6,594 bases of DNA from Bacteroidales bacterium (GTDB lineage: Bacteria; Bacteroidota; Bacteroidia; Bacteroidales; CAIWKO01), in the NCBI GenBank assembly GCA_023228145.1, contig JALOBU010000016.1:1-6594 (forward strand), in the 5' to 3' direction. Shown here piece by piece: positions 1 to 5,360 of this stretch. The translations under genes were made by a program, and so were the position numbers. The stretch's first letter is position 1, and the number at the start of each line of letters is the position of its first letter. Under the pieces are notes generated by a model. That model ran no database searches. It saw nothing but the letters and a program-made list of their open reading frames with translations, and had not been told where the DNA came from.

Positions 1-27
1 ATAGTTCACTACGTTTCTATTGCGTAA
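1..27 (+). CDS. possible 3' end of a host gene (partial)
   Basis: Frame 1 is open from the window edge and would encode IVHYVSIA followed by a TAA stop at 25-27. A strong hairpin terminator starts 13 bases later, the usual spacing for the end of a gene. Only eight residues are visible, so no family can be named and the coding call rests mostly on the terminator. Frame 3 is also open, but it runs through the terminator hairpin and is less plausible. The stretch lies outside the left att repeat and so belongs to the host chromosome. Confidence 0.3.
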   Translation: MVHYVSIA

Positions 28-40
28 TCTGGGTTAAAAT

Positions 41-76
41 TAAAATGCCCGAAAATCAACGTTTTCGGGCATTTTA
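41..76. terminator. bidirectional intrinsic terminator in host flank
   Basis: Bases 41-55 and 62-76 form a perfect 15-bp inverted repeat around a 6-base loop. The centre is the GC-rich block GCCCG/CGGGC, and the outer parts are A runs on one side and T runs on the other, so U-rich tails are present for both directions. It lies just outside the left att repeat. It could end the host gene on the plus strand and the leftward transcript predicted to start near base 159. Confidence 0.85.
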
Positions 77-86
77 AAAATACAAG

Positions 87-122
87 GTGGAGCGTATGGC
101 TCTATATACTTGTTTTAAGTTA
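87..122 (+). repeat. attL: left 36-bp direct repeat
   Basis: This copy is identical to 6559-6594. The base before it differs (G at 86, T at 6558), which sets the left limit. It contains two small inverted repeats: GAGC-5-GCTC at 90-102 and ACTT-5-AAGT at 108-120. Inverted half-sites around a short spacer are the usual form of a tyrosine recombinase core site, so either could hold the crossover; which one cannot be told here. It shows no tRNA T-arm or CCA end, so the target looks like intergenic DNA beside a host terminator rather than a tRNA gene. Confidence 0.85.
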
Positions 123-165
123 AATCAAAAGAACTAATTTAATGAACCTCCGCAAAGCAATATTA

Positions 166-196
166 CAAAGATATACAAGTTTTCAACAAAAAACAA
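166..196 (-). promoter_or_regulatory. leftward promoter facing attL
   Basis: On the minus strand there is a TTG at 196-194, a 20-base spacer and TATCTTTG at 173-166. This matches the Bacteroidetes major-sigma pattern (TTG, about 19-21 bp, TAnnTTTG) and has the same spacing as the integrase promoter next to it. Transcription would start near 159 and read out across attL. No start codon with a useful reading frame follows on that strand. Confidence 0.55.
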
Positions 197-213
197 AATA
201 AATTAAAATTAAC

Positions 214-244
214 TTGCATAAATCAAAAATAGAGTGTAATTTTG
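214..244 (+). promoter_or_regulatory. integrase promoter
   Basis: TTG at 214-216, a 20-base spacer and TAATTTTG at 237-244 fit the Bacteroidetes promoter consensus exactly at the -7 box. The predicted start near base 251 leaves a leader of under 20 bases before the integrase ATG at 269. The -7 box lies inside the pair of GAGTGTAA repeats, so a protein bound there would block it. Confidence 0.7.
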
Positions 245-265
245 GAGTGTAAATAAAAGCACTCC
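231..265 (+). repeat. left arm-type repeats (putative integrase or regulator sites)
   Basis: AGAGTGTAA at 231-239 and GGAGTGTAA at 244-252 are two copies exactly 13 bases apart. An inverted copy follows, GCACTCC at 259-265, and GGAGTG (244-249) pairs with CACTCC (260-265) as a 6-bp stem. The same two-copy, 13-base arrangement occurs near the right end at 6483-6503. Matching short repeats inside both ends are typical of integrase arm sites. Their overlap with the integrase promoter suggests autoregulation. Confidence 0.6.
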
Positions 266-268
266 ACA

Positions 269-1615
269 ATGAAAGCAAGAAAAAGTTTAGAAATTAAGCG
301 TTTCAAATTAGAACAACGCAAAGATAAAAAAACTGGCATTGTCATAACTGAAAATGTACCGATACTTGTTGAGTTTAAATTTGACGGCCAGCGTGTTATT
401 TATCCGATAGGATACAGGATTGACAGCGATAAATGGAACGATGAGGCCGGGAGGGTAAAGAATAACAACTTCAACAGGGATAAGACCTCCGCCGGAACCA
501 TCAACAAGCGTATTAACAGGATTAGCGAATATTTGCCGACAATTTATAATGATGCAGTGGAGCATGATTTGACAGTTACAAAGCAATATTTATGGAGTGA
601 ATTATTGAATAAACTAAAGGATTTGGAGGGCATATCCGATGACATCGGCGATAAGAAAATATTATCAATCCCGGATTATATTCAACTTTTCATCGACAAT
701 GAAAGTAAAGCGAAAAACTGGACTGAAAGCACAATAAAGAAAATCAAAACTATAAAATCTCATGTGGAGGATTATAGTAAAAAATATGGCCGAATTTTGC
801 ATTTTAACGACATTACAGAGGACTTTTTACAAAACTATATTGACTACTTACGAAAGGATAAAAAACTCAATAATACTACAAATTATAAGTACATGATATT
901 GTTCAAATGGTTTATGAACTGGGCAACAAAAAAGAGATATAATAAAAATTTAGAATATAAAACATTTGAGTATAAATTCAAAGGAACTGGAATTGCAGAT
1001 TATCAAAAGAACATTGTTTTTTTATCGTGGAACGAACTTCAGCATTTCATCAATTTTGATTTTTCAGAAAACAAACGACTGGAGCAGATCAGGGATGTTT
1101 ATTGCTTTTGTTGTTTAACAGGATTAAGATTTTCAGATGCTCATAATCTAAAGAAAAATGACTTCAAAACTGATGACAGCGGAAACCCATATATTGAAAT
1201 AACAACGATAAAAACCGATGACAGTTTAATAATTGAACTCAATAAATATGCTTTAGCAATATGGGAAAAATACAAGGATATTGATTTAAAAAACAACAGG
1301 GCGTTTCCTGTACCGAGTAATCAAAAGTTTAACAAGTATCTCAAAGATGCTGGAAAAGATGCGGAATTTAACAGCATTGAAACCTATATCGAATATAGAG
1401 GCAACAAGCGGATTGATGCACAATTTAAAAAATGGGAGTTACTCTCCCACCATACAGCCCGAAAAACGTTCATTATAAATGCTCTCTATTTGGGCATACA
1501 GCCGGATATAATAATGAAGTGGACTGGCCATAAAGACAGTAAAACAATGGCTGTTTATACAAAGGTCGTAAAGGAACAAAAACAGTTATCAATGAATAAA
1601 TTTAATGAGAGATGA
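269..1615 (+). CDS. tyrosine recombinase / site-specific integrase
   Basis: A 448-aa integrase that should catalyse integration and excision between att sites through a 3'-phosphotyrosine intermediate. Residues about 30-65 (EFKFDGQRVIYPIGYRI, then DKWND) fit the N-terminal arm-DNA-binding domain of Bacteroidetes integrases. Residues about 133-225 form the SAM-like core-binding domain. The catalytic set is complete: Arg287 in TGLRFSDA, Lys315 in TTIKTDD, His395 and Arg398 in HHTAR, His421 in WTGH and Tyr430 in AVYTKV. The length is normal for the family and nothing is truncated. The ATG at 269 follows a good promoter with a short leader. The stop overlaps the next gene as ATGA, so the two are probably translated together. 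Its place next to attL fits its acting on the flanking 36-bp repeats. It may repress its own promoter through the GAGTGTAA sites. Confidence 0.96.
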   Translation: MKARKSLEIKRFKLEQRKDKKTGIVITENVPILVEFKFDGQRVIYPIGYRIDSDKWNDEAGRVKNNNFNRDKTSAGTINKRINRISEYLPTIYNDAVEHDLTVTKQYLWSELLNKLKDLEGISDDIGDKKILSIPDYIQLFIDNESKAKNWTESTIKKIKTIKSHVEDYSKKYGRILHFNDITEDFLQNYIDYLRKDKKLNNTTNYKYMILFKWFMNWATKKRYNKNLEYKTFEYKFKGTGIADYQKNIVFLSWNELQHFINFDFSENKRLEQIRDVYCFCCLTGLRFSDAHNLKKNDFKTDDSGNPYIEITTIKTDDSLIIELNKYALAIWEKYKDIDLKNNRAFPVPSNQKFNKYLKDAGKDAEFNSIETYIEYRGNKRIDAQFKKWELLSHHTARKTFIINALYLGIQPDIIMKWTGHKDSKTMAVYTKVVKEQKQLSMNKFNER

Positions 1616-2430
1616 AATATCAATATACAGATGAGTTATCGCAGTTAATAAGCTACATTTATCCGCCAGCACTGAATAATATTTCAGATCAGGAATTATC
1701 GCAGGTTTACGATAAATATTTTTCAAATGATATGAAAGGTATTGATGAATTAGAAAATAATTTCTATGCTGAATTTAATAATAACTTATTTCAGATTAAC
1801 GATGACAATGGCCGAAAAGCATATATAAAAGGAATGATCCGGAGTATAAATAAAACGGAATTTATTGAACGAAACAAAACTGAAATACTTGAGATATTTC
1901 ATGCAAAGAAATTTGATGAACAGCATGTTTATTTAAAATTATTACTCAAAATCGTGTTTGTGCTTTTTCGCATTTCTGAATTTATCGAAGTAACTTGTAT
2001 GGATTTTGGATTTATAAAAGACGTTGATGAAATCCGACAGTTCGACATTACAAACAGTTTTAAAGAAAATTTATTTTTTTGGAAAAGTACAAAGGGCAAA
2101 CATGAACCAGCTCCGATTTTTGACAGCATCGATAGTATATTTATTAATCCCGGCAACTTGCAAAAAGTAATAGATTGTTTAATTGATTATGAAACATTGA
2201 ACGAAAAAGGTGAATTGATAAAAAAAAATTATCATATTTCGGCAATTTCAGAAGCATTGAAAATAAAAGGCGTTATCAATAAAAAAGTTTCAAAGACACA
2301 AAGAAATAAATTGTTTGCTGGAAAATTTAATATAATCGTTTCTGATAGAACCGCAAGGGCTGAAAACATAGAGCATGAAACACTTTTGACTGAATACAAA
2401 GACTTATTTGATACTGTAAAATTTCTCTAA
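1612..2430 (+). CDS. unrecognised 272-aa protein coupled to the integrase
   Basis: I do not recognise the family with certainty. The protein is Lys/Asn/Ile-rich and has no signal peptide. A hydrophobic stretch at about 108-121 is too short and too charged at its ends to be a clear membrane span. The C-terminal part (about 195-250) is basic, with ISAISEALKIKGVINKK and FNIIVSDRTARAE, and could be a helical DNA-binding region. It starts with a 4-bp ATGA overlap on the integrase stop, which implies translational coupling and a role linked to recombination, for example excision control. Bacteroidetes integrases are often followed by an RteC-like protein. The segment FFWKSTKGK and the C-terminal layout are only faintly like RteC, so that is a weak alternative and not a call. 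Confidence 0.75.
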   Translation: MKYQYTDELSQLISYIYPPALNNISDQELSQVYDKYFSNDMKGIDELENNFYAEFNNNLFQINDDNGRKAYIKGMIRSINKTEFIERNKTEILEIFHAKKFDEQHVYLKLLLKIVFVLFRISEFIEVTCMDFGFIKDVDEIRQFDITNSFKENLFFWKSTKGKHEPAPIFDSIDSIFINPGNLQKVIDCLIDYETLNEKGELIKKNYHISAISEALKIKGVINKKVSKTQRNKLFAGKFNIIVSDRTARAENIEHETLLTEYKDLFDTVKFL

Positions 2431-2445
2431 AAATACTTTTTTTAA

Positions 2446-2486
2446 TTCCGTTTTTGCCGTTTCGGAAAAGCTGGTATAGACGGCAA
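2446..2486 (+). promoter_or_regulatory. leader with two overlapping hairpins before the HTH gene
   Basis: TTGCCGT at 2454-2460 pairs with ACGGCAA at 2480-2486 around a 19-base loop. TTCCG at 2446-2450 can instead pair with CGGAA at 2463-2467, which lies within that loop. The two folds interleave and so compete. A weak -7-like TATATTTT lies downstream at 2508-2515, but without a well-placed TTG. This may be an attenuator, an operator, or just the 3' end of the integrase transcript. The 98-bp gap holds no gene. Confidence 0.3.
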
Positions 2487-2528
2487 TTTCTGTTTTGTTG
2501 CTTCGCATATATTTTTAATTTAATTTAT

Positions 2529-2822
2529 ATGCAAACAGAAAAATTATCATTTGAAAATTTGCCCGAAGCAGTTAGCGAACTTTTGGCAAAAATGCAGAAA
2601 ATTGAAAGTTTTATGGAGGCAACTCCGGCGGAGGCAACTCCAGCTGATCCGGAGCCGTTCATCTATGGAATTAAAGGCCTGGCAATATTTTTGAAAGTTA
2701 GCACACCGACAGCCCAAAAGATTAAGAACTCCGGGCGGATACCTTTTTCACAGGCAGAGCGTACTATAATTTTCAGAAAAGCGGATGTACTGGAGGCGTT
2801 ATCGAATAAAAAAAGGAGATAA
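2529..2822 (+). CDS. DUF3853-like helix-turn-helix protein
   Basis: A 97-aa protein with a predicted N-terminal helical segment (about 8-29), a short acidic linker and a C-terminal DNA-binding domain at about 44-95. The motif YGIKGLAIFLKVSTPTAQ followed by KIKNSGRIPFSQAERTIIF is the pattern of the DUF3853 proteins common on Bacteroides mobile elements. In these a small HTH domain is followed by a strand pair, as in excisionase-like DNA-binding proteins. The likely role is control of element genes or recombination directionality. I chose ATG 2529. The frame is open back to a TTG at 2454, but the added residues (MPFRKSWYRRQFLFCC) are unlike the family and come from the hairpin leader. The stop lies 5 bases before the next gene, so the two probably form an operon. 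Confidence 0.85.
   Translation: MQTEKLSFENLPEAVSELLAKMQKIESFMEATPAEATPADPEPFIYGIKGLAIFLKVSTPTAQKIKNSGRIPFSQAERTIIFRKADVLEALSNKKRR
2616..2645 (+). repeat. two tandem 15-bp units in the HTH-gene linker
   Basis: The units at 2616-2630 and 2631-2645 share GAGGCAACTCC and encode EATPA twice, at about residues 30-39. They lie in the linker between the helical N-terminus and the HTH domain. A copy-number change would shift the linker by five residues without breaking the frame. Confidence 0.7.
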
Positions 2823-2827
2823 CAGCC

Positions 2828-3364
2828 ATGCAAGACGTTATCTCCAAAAGATTTTTGCTGATTGAGAAAAGCAAAGATACAAAAAAAGCTATTAATATAC
2901 TGAAAGAATTGTATATTATTGACAGCTCCCGAAAGTATCCCAGCATCCCGGAACGACTTTTGTCTGCACCAAAATACGGCGATAAGACAGCGAACGGATT
3001 AACAAGGTGCATCATTGACTTCATCCGATTGAGTGGAGGTCAGGCGGAGCGTATCAACTGTACAGGGCGGATTATTGACAGCCGGAAAACCTCCACTGAT
3101 ATTCTGGGTAATCAGCGAACCATCGGCCAGCTCCATTATATTAAAACAGCCGGGCAACGTGGAACCGCTGATATATCGGCAACGATACAGGGGCGAAGCG
3201 TAAAGATTGAAGTAAAAATCAAAAACGACAGGCAAAGTGTCGCACAAAAGGAATACCAGCAAAGCATCGAAGCCAGCGGAGGCCTGTACTTCATCGCTAA
3301 AGACTTCGAGCAGTTTATAACGTGGTATTATTTCACATTTGGGAGGGCGGAGCATGAGCGATGA
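2828..3364 (+). CDS. VRR-NUC / PD-(D/E)XK-like nuclease
   Basis: A 178-aa protein whose residues about 60-167 follow the VRR-NUC layout of phage and mobile-element nucleases. A helix carrying IDFIRLSGGQAERIN is followed by Asp115 in GTADI, Glu128-Val-Lys130 in KIEVK, Gln140 in the segment SVAQKEYQQSI, and AGG-like ASGGLYFIAKDFEQF at the end. Asp115, Glu128 and Lys130 are the expected metal-binding and catalytic residues of the PD-(D/E)XK fold. Family members cut branched or structured DNA, so a role in replication or recombination of the element is likely. Restriction-like attack on other DNA is possible. AAAGGAG at 2812-2818 sits well placed before ATG 2828. The 3' end overlaps the next gene by 11 bp. 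Confidence 0.82.
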   Translation: MQDVISKRFLLIEKSKDTKKAINILKELYIIDSSRKYPSIPERLLSAPKYGDKTANGLTRCIIDFIRLSGGQAERINCTGRIIDSRKTSTDILGNQRTIGQLHYIKTAGQRGTADISATIQGRSVKIEVKIKNDRQSVAQKEYQQSIEASGGLYFIAKDFEQFITWYYFTFGRAEHER

Positions 3365-4298
3365 AAGATATTTGCAGTTTCCTTTGTGTATGCTCCGGGA
3401 GTTATTCATTGATAAATTTAAAATCATTGATGAAATTATACGATTTGGGATATACAGATTTGCAACAAAAATTAATTATGATTTGTACGATGTAGCTAAA
3501 CAATTAATGTACTGTTATTATCGAAAACAAGGCGATTTAACGAAGGATCTGGGCAGAATAATAGAAAAGTACATCAACAGCGAAAAAATCTATTTTGATG
3601 AGGATTATAAAGGATTTTCATATACAGGAACGAGTACAGAATTTACAGCCAAAACCGAGATTGAGCAGATACTTGAATTATTTGATACCGATCCCGACTT
3701 CAAAGAAAAAGCTATCGAATTTTATCAGATACGACAGGCATACGAATTTTTGGGCATTACTGGAGATTTAGATTATTGTTTGAAGCGTGGAAAAGAGATT
3801 GAGAAAACAATCCCGGACGGCGAACCATATCCCAGCATCAACAAAGATTTACTTTTCGAGTTTCGGGATCATGACAAAACCGAACATGATTTAATGCAGT
3901 TTGCTTTTTACGTTGGCATTCGTTCAATACTGGGCATAAAATCATATTGCCCAACAAATAAAGTTCACATACTTTGCCGGGCGTTCGGATATGCAAGTAT
4001 AAATCATTTGCCGGAAACGACGAACCCATGCATAAAAGAAATGTTTAACAAGTATCTGAAGCGTTACCATGCTGATCGGATGCTGGAGGAGATGCAGTTA
4101 AGCTGGGGCGTGCATACTTATTCAAAGCACATGAGAGGCCTGTACATCGGATTGAGTAAAAAAATAACACTTGAAAACATGATATTACAGGCGGAAAGAA
4201 AAAAACAAAAAAATCAGATTGAACAACTTAAACAACAAAAGCATGATGCAAGACAAAAGGCATTACAACAGCTTAATAAAGGGCAACAGCTTAAATAA
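3354..4298 (+). CDS. unrecognised 314-aa protein with basic Gln-rich tail
   Basis: No known function is recognised. The N-terminus YLQFPLCMLRELFIDKFKII followed by RFGIYRFATKI, and the middle segment around IRSILGIKSYCPTNKVHIL (about 189-208), recall conserved hypothetical proteins of Bacteroidetes elements and prophages. This is a memory-level resemblance. Residues about 275-310 form a highly charged, Lys/Gln-rich probable coiled coil. There is no signal peptide or membrane span. I chose ATG 3354, which lies 8 bases after GGGAGG (3341-3346). An in-frame TTG at 3339 would only add five residues. The gene overlaps the nuclease gene by 11 bp, so the two are co-translated and probably act together. 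A replication or DNA-handling role is possible but not shown. Confidence 0.8.
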   Translation: MSDERYLQFPLCMLRELFIDKFKIIDEIIRFGIYRFATKINYDLYDVAKQLMYCYYRKQGDLTKDLGRIIEKYINSEKIYFDEDYKGFSYTGTSTEFTAKTEIEQILELFDTDPDFKEKAIEFYQIRQAYEFLGITGDLDYCLKRGKEIEKTIPDGEPYPSINKDLLFEFRDHDKTEHDLMQFAFYVGIRSILGIKSYCPTNKVHILCRAFGYASINHLPETTNPCIKEMFNKYLKRYHADRMLEEMQLSWGVHTYSKHMRGLYIGLSKKITLENMILQAERKKQKNQIEQLKQQKHDARQKALQQLNKGQQLK

Positions 4299-4328
4299 AG
4301 AATTATTAACTACTAAAAATTTTTAATC

Positions 4329-4568
4329 ATGGAAACATTATCAGAAAAAGCAAGACAGTTAAGAAATGAAGCGATGAGAAAATGGAGGGCAAAAAATCCG
4401 GACAAAATCCGGCAATACAATTTGAAGCACTGGGAAAAGAAAGCAAAGGAATACACAATCGAGATGCAGATACATGATTTGAGGGCGGAGGGATTGAGCC
4501 AGCGACAGATCGCAGAGCGTCTTAATATATCCGTTGGAACTGTAAATAATTACTTGAACAAAGATTGA
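4329..4568 (+). CDS. small helix-turn-helix protein
   Basis: A 79-aa protein. Residues 51-78 (LRAEGLSQRQIAERLNISVG then TVNNYLNK) are a clear HTH of the sigma-70 region 4 / LuxR type, with the turn at LNIS and the recognition helix at VGTVNNYL. Residues about 10-42 are a basic, Trp-containing helix (MRKWRAKNPDKIRQYNLKHW) of the kind seen in short phage proteins. It probably binds DNA as a regulator, and the dyad and 13-bp repeats downstream are obvious candidate targets. ATG 4329 is the first start in frame. A 12-bp palindrome, TAAAAATTTTTA, lies at 4314-4325 just ahead of it. Confidence 0.8.
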   Translation: METLSEKARQLRNEAMRKWRAKNPDKIRQYNLKHWEKKAKEYTIEMQIHDLRAEGLSQRQIAERLNISVGTVNNYLNKD

Positions 4569-4579
4569 ACACCGACAGG

Positions 4580-4669
4580 ATGAATTTACCATCAACACAT
4601 GGAGCGAACAGCACCAACAACGACAGCAATACGACACCAACAACGACAGAAGTACAACAGCTTAAATAA
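4580..4669 (+). CDS. possible 29-aa ORF, Asn/Thr-rich
   Basis: An ATG 12 bases after the HTH stop opens a frame of 29 codons rich in Asn, Thr and Ser and ending EVQQLK. The last codons repeat the DNA and protein end of the 314-aa gene (GQQLK), with 15 identical bases at 4284-4298 and 4655-4669. It carries an internal 15-bp duplication. The composition is unlike that of its neighbours. It may be a real small peptide, a remnant of a duplicated gene tail, or chance. Confidence 0.25.
   Translation: MNLPSTHGANSTNNDSNTTPTTTEVQQLK
4612..4649 (+). repeat. 15-bp direct repeat, 23 bp apart
   Basis: CACCAACAACGACAG occurs at 4612-4626 and 4635-4649. This is a tandem-type duplication in the region after the HTH gene. 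Confidence 0.75.
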
Positions 4670-4712
4670 TATTCTTAATAAAGGTACTTAATAAATGTTT
4701 TTAATAAAAATA
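4661..4712 (+). repeat. four tandem 13-bp iteron-like repeats
   Basis: Units begin at 4661, 4674, 4687 and 4700 with exact 13-base spacing: CTTAAATAATATT, CTTAATAAAGGTA, CTTAATAAATGTT and TTTAATAAAAATA. The middle two share CTTAATAAA exactly, the fourth has TTTAATAAA, and the first is diverged. The block is very AT-rich and is followed by a perfect dyad and a promoter. Short directly repeated units of this kind can be binding sites for a regulator or a replication initiator. No classical Rep protein is recognised in the window. Confidence 0.6.
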
Positions 4713-4724
4713 AACAATAGCTTA

Positions 4725-4743
4725 CATGAAATAAAATTTCATG
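4725..4743. promoter_or_regulatory. perfect dyad, candidate operator
   Basis: CATGAAAT at 4725-4732 and ATTTCATG at 4736-4743 form a perfect inverted repeat with a 3-base centre (AAA). The dyad ends 19 bases before the -7 box at 4763-4770, so it covers the place of the -33 element. That is a good position for a repressor, or for an activator replacing a missing -33. Either HTH protein of the element could bind it; which one is not known. Confidence 0.55.
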
Positions 4744-4762
4744 ATACCACACAGGTTAAAAA

Positions 4763-4770
4763 TAATTTTG
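4763..4770 (+). promoter_or_regulatory. -7 box of the small-terminase-like operon
   Basis: TAATTTTG is an exact TAnnTTTG match and is identical to the integrase -7 box. Transcription would start near 4777, giving a leader of about 16 bases before ATG 4793. No TTG lies at the usual distance upstream, where the dyad sits instead. This suggests a promoter that needs help or is tightly controlled. Confidence 0.5.
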
Positions 4771-4792
4771 AAAACAACAAAAATTTACAAAT

Positions 4793-5104
4793 ATGGGATT
4801 AAGAAAAGGAACAACTAATAACCCAGCCGGGAGGCCAGCCGGAACCCCGAACAAGTTAAATGCTGATTTACAACAAAGGATTGCAGATTTTTTAAATGAT
4901 AACTTTGATGAGGTTATAAGCGACTGGCATAAATTAGAAAACAAACGTGAAAAGATTAATTTTTTTCGGGATTTGATAAAATATAAGTTACCGACATTAC
5001 AGGCAACAGAATTTAGAACCGACTTCGATAAGATGACAGACGAACAACTGGATCATATCATAAATGAACTTAAAAAAAATGGTAATGATGAAAAGAGCAG
5101 ATAA
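4793..5104 (+). CDS. small-terminase-like / DUF5681-like DNA-binding protein
   Basis: A 103-aa protein opening with GTTNNPAGRPAGTPNK (residues 6-21), the glycine/proline-rich GRPxGxxNK motif of small phage proteins. It continues with a helical body: LQQRIADFLNDNFDEVISDW, then INFFRDLIKYKLPTLQATE and MTDEQLDHIINELKKN. That order, ending in a LP-LQ segment and a short acidic helix, is what I know from small-terminase-like proteins of Bacteroidetes prophages. In a phage, such a protein recognises DNA for packaging. No large terminase follows here, so in this element it might redirect a helper phage's packaging, regulate genes, or be a leftover. It has its own promoter beneath the dyad and overlaps the next gene, making it first in a three-gene operon. 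Confidence 0.7.
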   Translation: MGLRKGTTNNPAGRPAGTPNKLNADLQQRIADFLNDNFDEVISDWHKLENKREKINFFRDLIKYKLPTLQATEFRTDFDKMTDEQLDHIINELKKNGNDEKSR

Positions 5105-5360
5105 AATTGAAATACTCAAACTTATTAAAGAAGGCAAATTTAATGCTGATTGGTTAAACATACAGTATGTAGTCGAGCAACCCGATGGCTCAATAACTAT
5201 TAACGGAAAGCCGATTGAATTAGCATTTAATGATAAAACAACTGATCCGTTAATAAAAAAATACATTCAATATGACTGGTCTGGTGTTTCTGAAGAGGCA
5301 TTAAAAAAATTAATTGATAAATACAGGGAGCAAAGAGATGAACAGAAAAGAAAAAATTGA
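5088..5360 (+). CDS. unrecognised 90-aa protein, first of a related pair
   Basis: The function is unknown. It is soluble, with an N-terminal helix (MKRADKIEILKLIKEGKF), a short strand-like middle (VVEQPDGSITINGKPIEL) and a charged C-terminal helix (EEALKKLIDKYREQRDEQKR). ATGs at 5064, 5079, 5085 and 5088 are all in frame. I chose 5088 because it aligns the N-terminus with that of the next gene (MNRKEKIELLKSIQSG); 5085 is nearly as good. It overlaps the small-terminase-like gene by 17 bp and the following gene by 23 bp, so all three are one transcript. Similar KIE-L-K-I--G starts occur in small phage proteins, but I cannot name a family. Confidence 0.7.
   Translation: MKRADKIEILKLIKEGKFNADWLNIQYVVEQPDGSITINGKPIELAFNDKTTDPLIKKYIQYDWSGVSEEALKKLIDKYREQRDEQKRKN

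Larger units (their letters stand above)
41..159 (-). ncRNA. candidate short non-coding RNA across attL
   Basis: This is the transcript expected from the leftward promoter: about 115-120 nt, starting near 159, crossing the whole att core and ending at the perfect hairpin at 76-41. It has no open reading frame of note. It is inferred only from a promoter match and a terminator. The RNA could also be a by-product of a promoter that serves the excised circle. Confidence 0.3.

Noticed and set aside
87..122. Tandem or CRISPR-like nature of the 36-bp repeat
   Set aside because: There are only two copies, 6.4 kb apart, flanking an integrase, with no spacers and no cas genes. att sites explain them better.
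87..122. att repeat as the 3' end of a tRNA or tmRNA gene
   Set aside because: Neither strand shows a T-arm motif, a complementary acceptor stem or a CCA end.
2454..2528. TTG-initiated N-terminal extension of the DUF3853-like gene
   Set aside because: The added 25 residues are unlike the family and are encoded by a hairpin-forming leader. ATG 2529 gives the normal length.
3046..3054. GGAGCGTAT inside the nuclease gene, shared with the att core
   Set aside because: Only nine bases match, with no extension into the rest of the 36-bp repeat. It lies in conserved coding sequence, so it is most likely chance.
2999..3427. 142-codon open frame on the minus strand
   Set aside because: It lies opposite the nuclease gene, whose conserved motifs are on the plus strand. 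The minus product has no recognisable domain and is a shadow frame.
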